Assembly (NCBI GenBank): GCA_014529385.2
Contig: CM043964.1
Span: forward strand, 3,838,997 to 3,902,996
Direction: 5' to 3'
Length of the DNA stretch: 64,000 nucleotides
From: Adiantum capillus-veneris
Lineage: Eukaryota; Streptophyta; Polypodiopsida; Polypodiales; Pteridaceae
Both the position numbers and the translations under genes were made by a program. Below the pieces are notes generated by a model that was not told the DNA's origin, made no database searches, and saw only the letters and a program-made list of their open reading frames with translations. Below are positions 61,799 to 64,000 of this stretch, piece after piece. Each line of letters opens with the position of its first letter. Positions within the stretch are counted from its first letter, which is position 1.

Positions 61799-64000
61799 AT
61801 GTCCAACATGAAAGTAACAATAACTTGGAAGGTTGGTGGTCAGATAGTCAACCGCGACATTCAGTTGAAGGGAAACTCATTGTTGCTTAGTGCTTACTAT
61901 TTGCAGAGTTTGCTGCCTCCATCTTGCCATTTTCAGTCACTATCGGCTCTTATTGAAAGTGATTGTGGCCTAACAAAAGTCTTGCTGCAACCACAGTGGG
62001 ATATAGAAGGTCATCAGCATTTCTTAATAGATGGTTCTTTTTCGAGCTTGTTTGAGATGCTTCATTCAGACACATTTATACAGGTATCTGACAATGAGAA
62101 AGGAAATGACAAAGAGATATTTGAAGATGTTTTAAGCATTGTGCATCTTGAAAGTAGTGGTGACGATATAGGACAGCTCAAAACTCAGTCAATCGTCATT
62201 TGGATTCAACAAAATCCAGGGGAAAAAAAGTTAAATGATCTGTTAACATTATATGGAGCTCCTTTGCAAATTGCTGAACTTCCACAACATTATGATGGAA
62301 ATTTGTGTTTTAAGTTACCTGCGACTCAGAATAAAACAAAATGAATGACAGGGATGGAACAACGCTTTGATGGTCACTTGTGGACTCGCCCATCTGTGAC
62401 AACCATGGCAATAGCATGCACAATTCGTCTAAGCCACTGTTTGGGATTCATGCAGTGTAATTATTCAACGTGTCCTCATTATATTAAGGAACAAGAATTC
62501 AATAGTAGAGATTTTCATGGATATTTGGACAGACAGGTGAAAAAGGACTACCTTGCAATGGAAGAGAATACAACAATAACTTGTCATTATTGTCAGAAGG
62601 TTGTTACTTGTGTTGCTGCTTGTCCCTGCAAAATCTATTATGTTTTGCCTAGAGATGGTACAATGTCGCGACTGGCAGTACATGTTGGTAAACATTGTCA
62701 TAATGTTAAGGCAGGAACCTCTAGGGTTGCTATTTCAAGAGTGCAAAAACTGGTAGGTGCAGTACTAAAAATAGAAAAGGGTGGCCCAAGAAAAATTCAA
62801 ATGTTGGTGGCTCAACAACTTGTTCTTCACTCCTTGATTGGTGAGGAAGTTGAAGCTACATCCGATGTACAATTCAATGATTTTTTGGAAGAAATGATGC
62901 CACTGGTTCAAACCAAAGGGTAAGAAAACTCAATTTGGTTCCTTGAATTTGTTAATTTTTTAACTATTAAAAATTTAGCCTTCTTGTGATGCATCGTGTA
63001 GGTTTTCTTCAATTGTTTCAAAGGAGAGAAAGAGTCAAGGTGCTGTTATTGGGGATGGATATGATAATATTTTATTGCTTCAAAAAAAGTGCATGTTTCC
63101 TTTTTTTCATGGGAGTAGATTTCCTGGACATGGTGAAGAGGATGACAAGTGCTTCCTATTTAAAATGTCCACTCAAGGACTAGGTTCTGGGATTGATCTA
63201 GTAAATCGGATGAAAAGAACTGAAACTGGTGACTTGAGAAATGCGTGGGTACATTTTGATTTTACCCATAGAATAGATGGATGGGCAACAATGTCATGCT
63301 CAGTTTATGATCCAAGGTAATCTTTAAGTATTTAAATATCTCGTATTGTTTTATCATTAAATAAAAGAAGATGTGTGAAAATGTTTATGTTGAATATCTT
63401 GCAGCATATGATCACTACAAATAATTGCTATATGTGAAACTAAAGAGGAGGATGCAAAGACTCAAGTTATTTTTTGGGAGAGCCTTAATTCAACAATGGA
63501 AAAGTACGGACATGGTGTAGCTGACTTTGCAGGTTTTATGTCTGATGAAGCTGGTGCAAATTGGAATGCTATTCGAACAGTCTTCAATGGCGGGCCAGAT
63601 AATATCATGGAGGGACGTGAACGATCGTGCCTATTTCATTGGGAGCAGAGTCTCCACAAATATGCTAAAAAGTGGATACCTCAACATCTAACAAATCAAC
63701 ATATTGATATGTGTGAGGACTGGAGAGCTTGTAAGACCATTGTGCTTGCATCTCAAAAGGCACTTTCAATTCAAAAGTGGTGGAGACAACATCTATCTAC
63801 AGAGAGCATCACAAGAGTGAGCAGATGGTTTAAATGGTGGGAGCAATGAATTTCACACTGGGGAGGAATTGGAACAGATGTAAGTACCTTTATGACAATC
63901 TATATTTTTAGAAAAATTTCTTTTCATACATGAAATTTATAAATTTTAATTCATGTTTTTTTGCATATCATAGGGTGGTCTAAGTCCGTGGGAGCGGGCA
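61799..64000 (+). pseudogene. MULE-type transposase gene with GCM/WRKY-like zinc finger (right copy, 3' end outside window)
   Basis: Exons 61799-62919, 63002-63316, 63405-63881 and 63974 onward; GT-AG introns match the left copy in place and phase. Exon 1 starts MSNMKVTITWKVGGQIVNRD. After a TGA at 62342 the frame goes on with MEQRFDGHLWTRP and a Cys/His finger: CPHYIKE, TCHYCQKVVTC, CPCKIYY, and HVGKHCHN with the HxH end of WRKY-GCM1 fingers. Exon 2 has WVHFDFTHRIDGWATMS (candidate first Asp). Exon 3 has GFMSDEAGANWNAIRTVF (second Asp) and RSCLFHWEQSLHKY (C/H signature). Further TGA codons at 63409 and 63847 sit where Arg is expected. No frameshift was seen, so it is younger than the left copy. 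The protein would bind element ends and cut and paste DNA. Confidence 0.75.

Noticed and set aside
62345-62923. GCM/WRKY-type transcription factor gene
   Set aside because: The finger is followed in phase by MULE transposase signatures across conserved introns, and the left copy has the same layout.

Overview
The window is nuclear DNA of a land plant. The gene structures (short GT-AG introns), Ty3 chromovirus, Tat-like Ty3, Ty1-copia, LINE and MULE relics, relics of the plant pentatricopeptide (PPR) family and very long GA/GT microsatellites all point that way. The PPR style and the repeat load suggest a fern; that is inference. No rRNA, tRNA, CRISPR or prokaryotic operon was seen. Nearly everything from 1 to 42,500 is transposable element nested in transposable element. 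The one substantial host-type gene lies on the minus strand between 58,992 and 45,739.

Layout. 1-1940: frameshifted MULE-type transposase relic. 1941-2533, continued at 21283 after an insertion: a dispersed repeat with PPR relics, whose second copy is 26132-27040. Into it went Ty3 element A (2534-21282, minus), which kept gag and a leader ORF but lost most of pol. Element A's 5' LTR was then hit by chromovirus B (8695-14507, plus; 130-bp LTRs) and by a nearly intact LINE (14721-19166, minus), which sits inside a microsatellite. 22144-25021: degraded retroelement ORF carrying a 1.34-kb DNA transposon (22385-23722). 27041-39886: further LINE pieces of one type, interrupted by a young gag-only LTR element D (29210-33973, plus) and a Ty1-copia element (34169-39313, minus). 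39992-42450 holds only a relic LTR end and primer-binding site. 42570-45480 is tandem repeats plus one small ORF with a TATA box (43827).

The region most worth attention is 45,739-58,992. A 14-exon minus-strand gene can be read in which every exon junction keeps phase, giving 944 codons. Its N-terminal part looks like a ParB/sulfiredoxin-like domain ending in DGNHR. Its C-terminal part looks like a class-beta (N4/N6-type) DNA amino-methyltransferase, with motif order IV, then X, then I. Exon 12 is split by a complete, young Tat-like Ty3 retrotransposon C (46429-55661, plus; LTRs about 1.55 kb, 4-bp target duplication). Removing the element and one target copy restores the frame. The gene is bracketed by related direct repeats and by a more distant inverted repeat pair, so it may itself be cargo of a larger mobile unit.

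59,030-61,798 is a duplicated GT-rich minisatellite, a foldback hairpin block at 60179-60498, and CA/AT-rich DNA. 61,799-64,000 is a second MULE transposase copy that runs off the window. Across almost all dead ORFs the premature stops can be explained by C-to-T changes (CGA to TGA, CAR to TAR, TGG to TAG), as expected for methylated, silenced elements.
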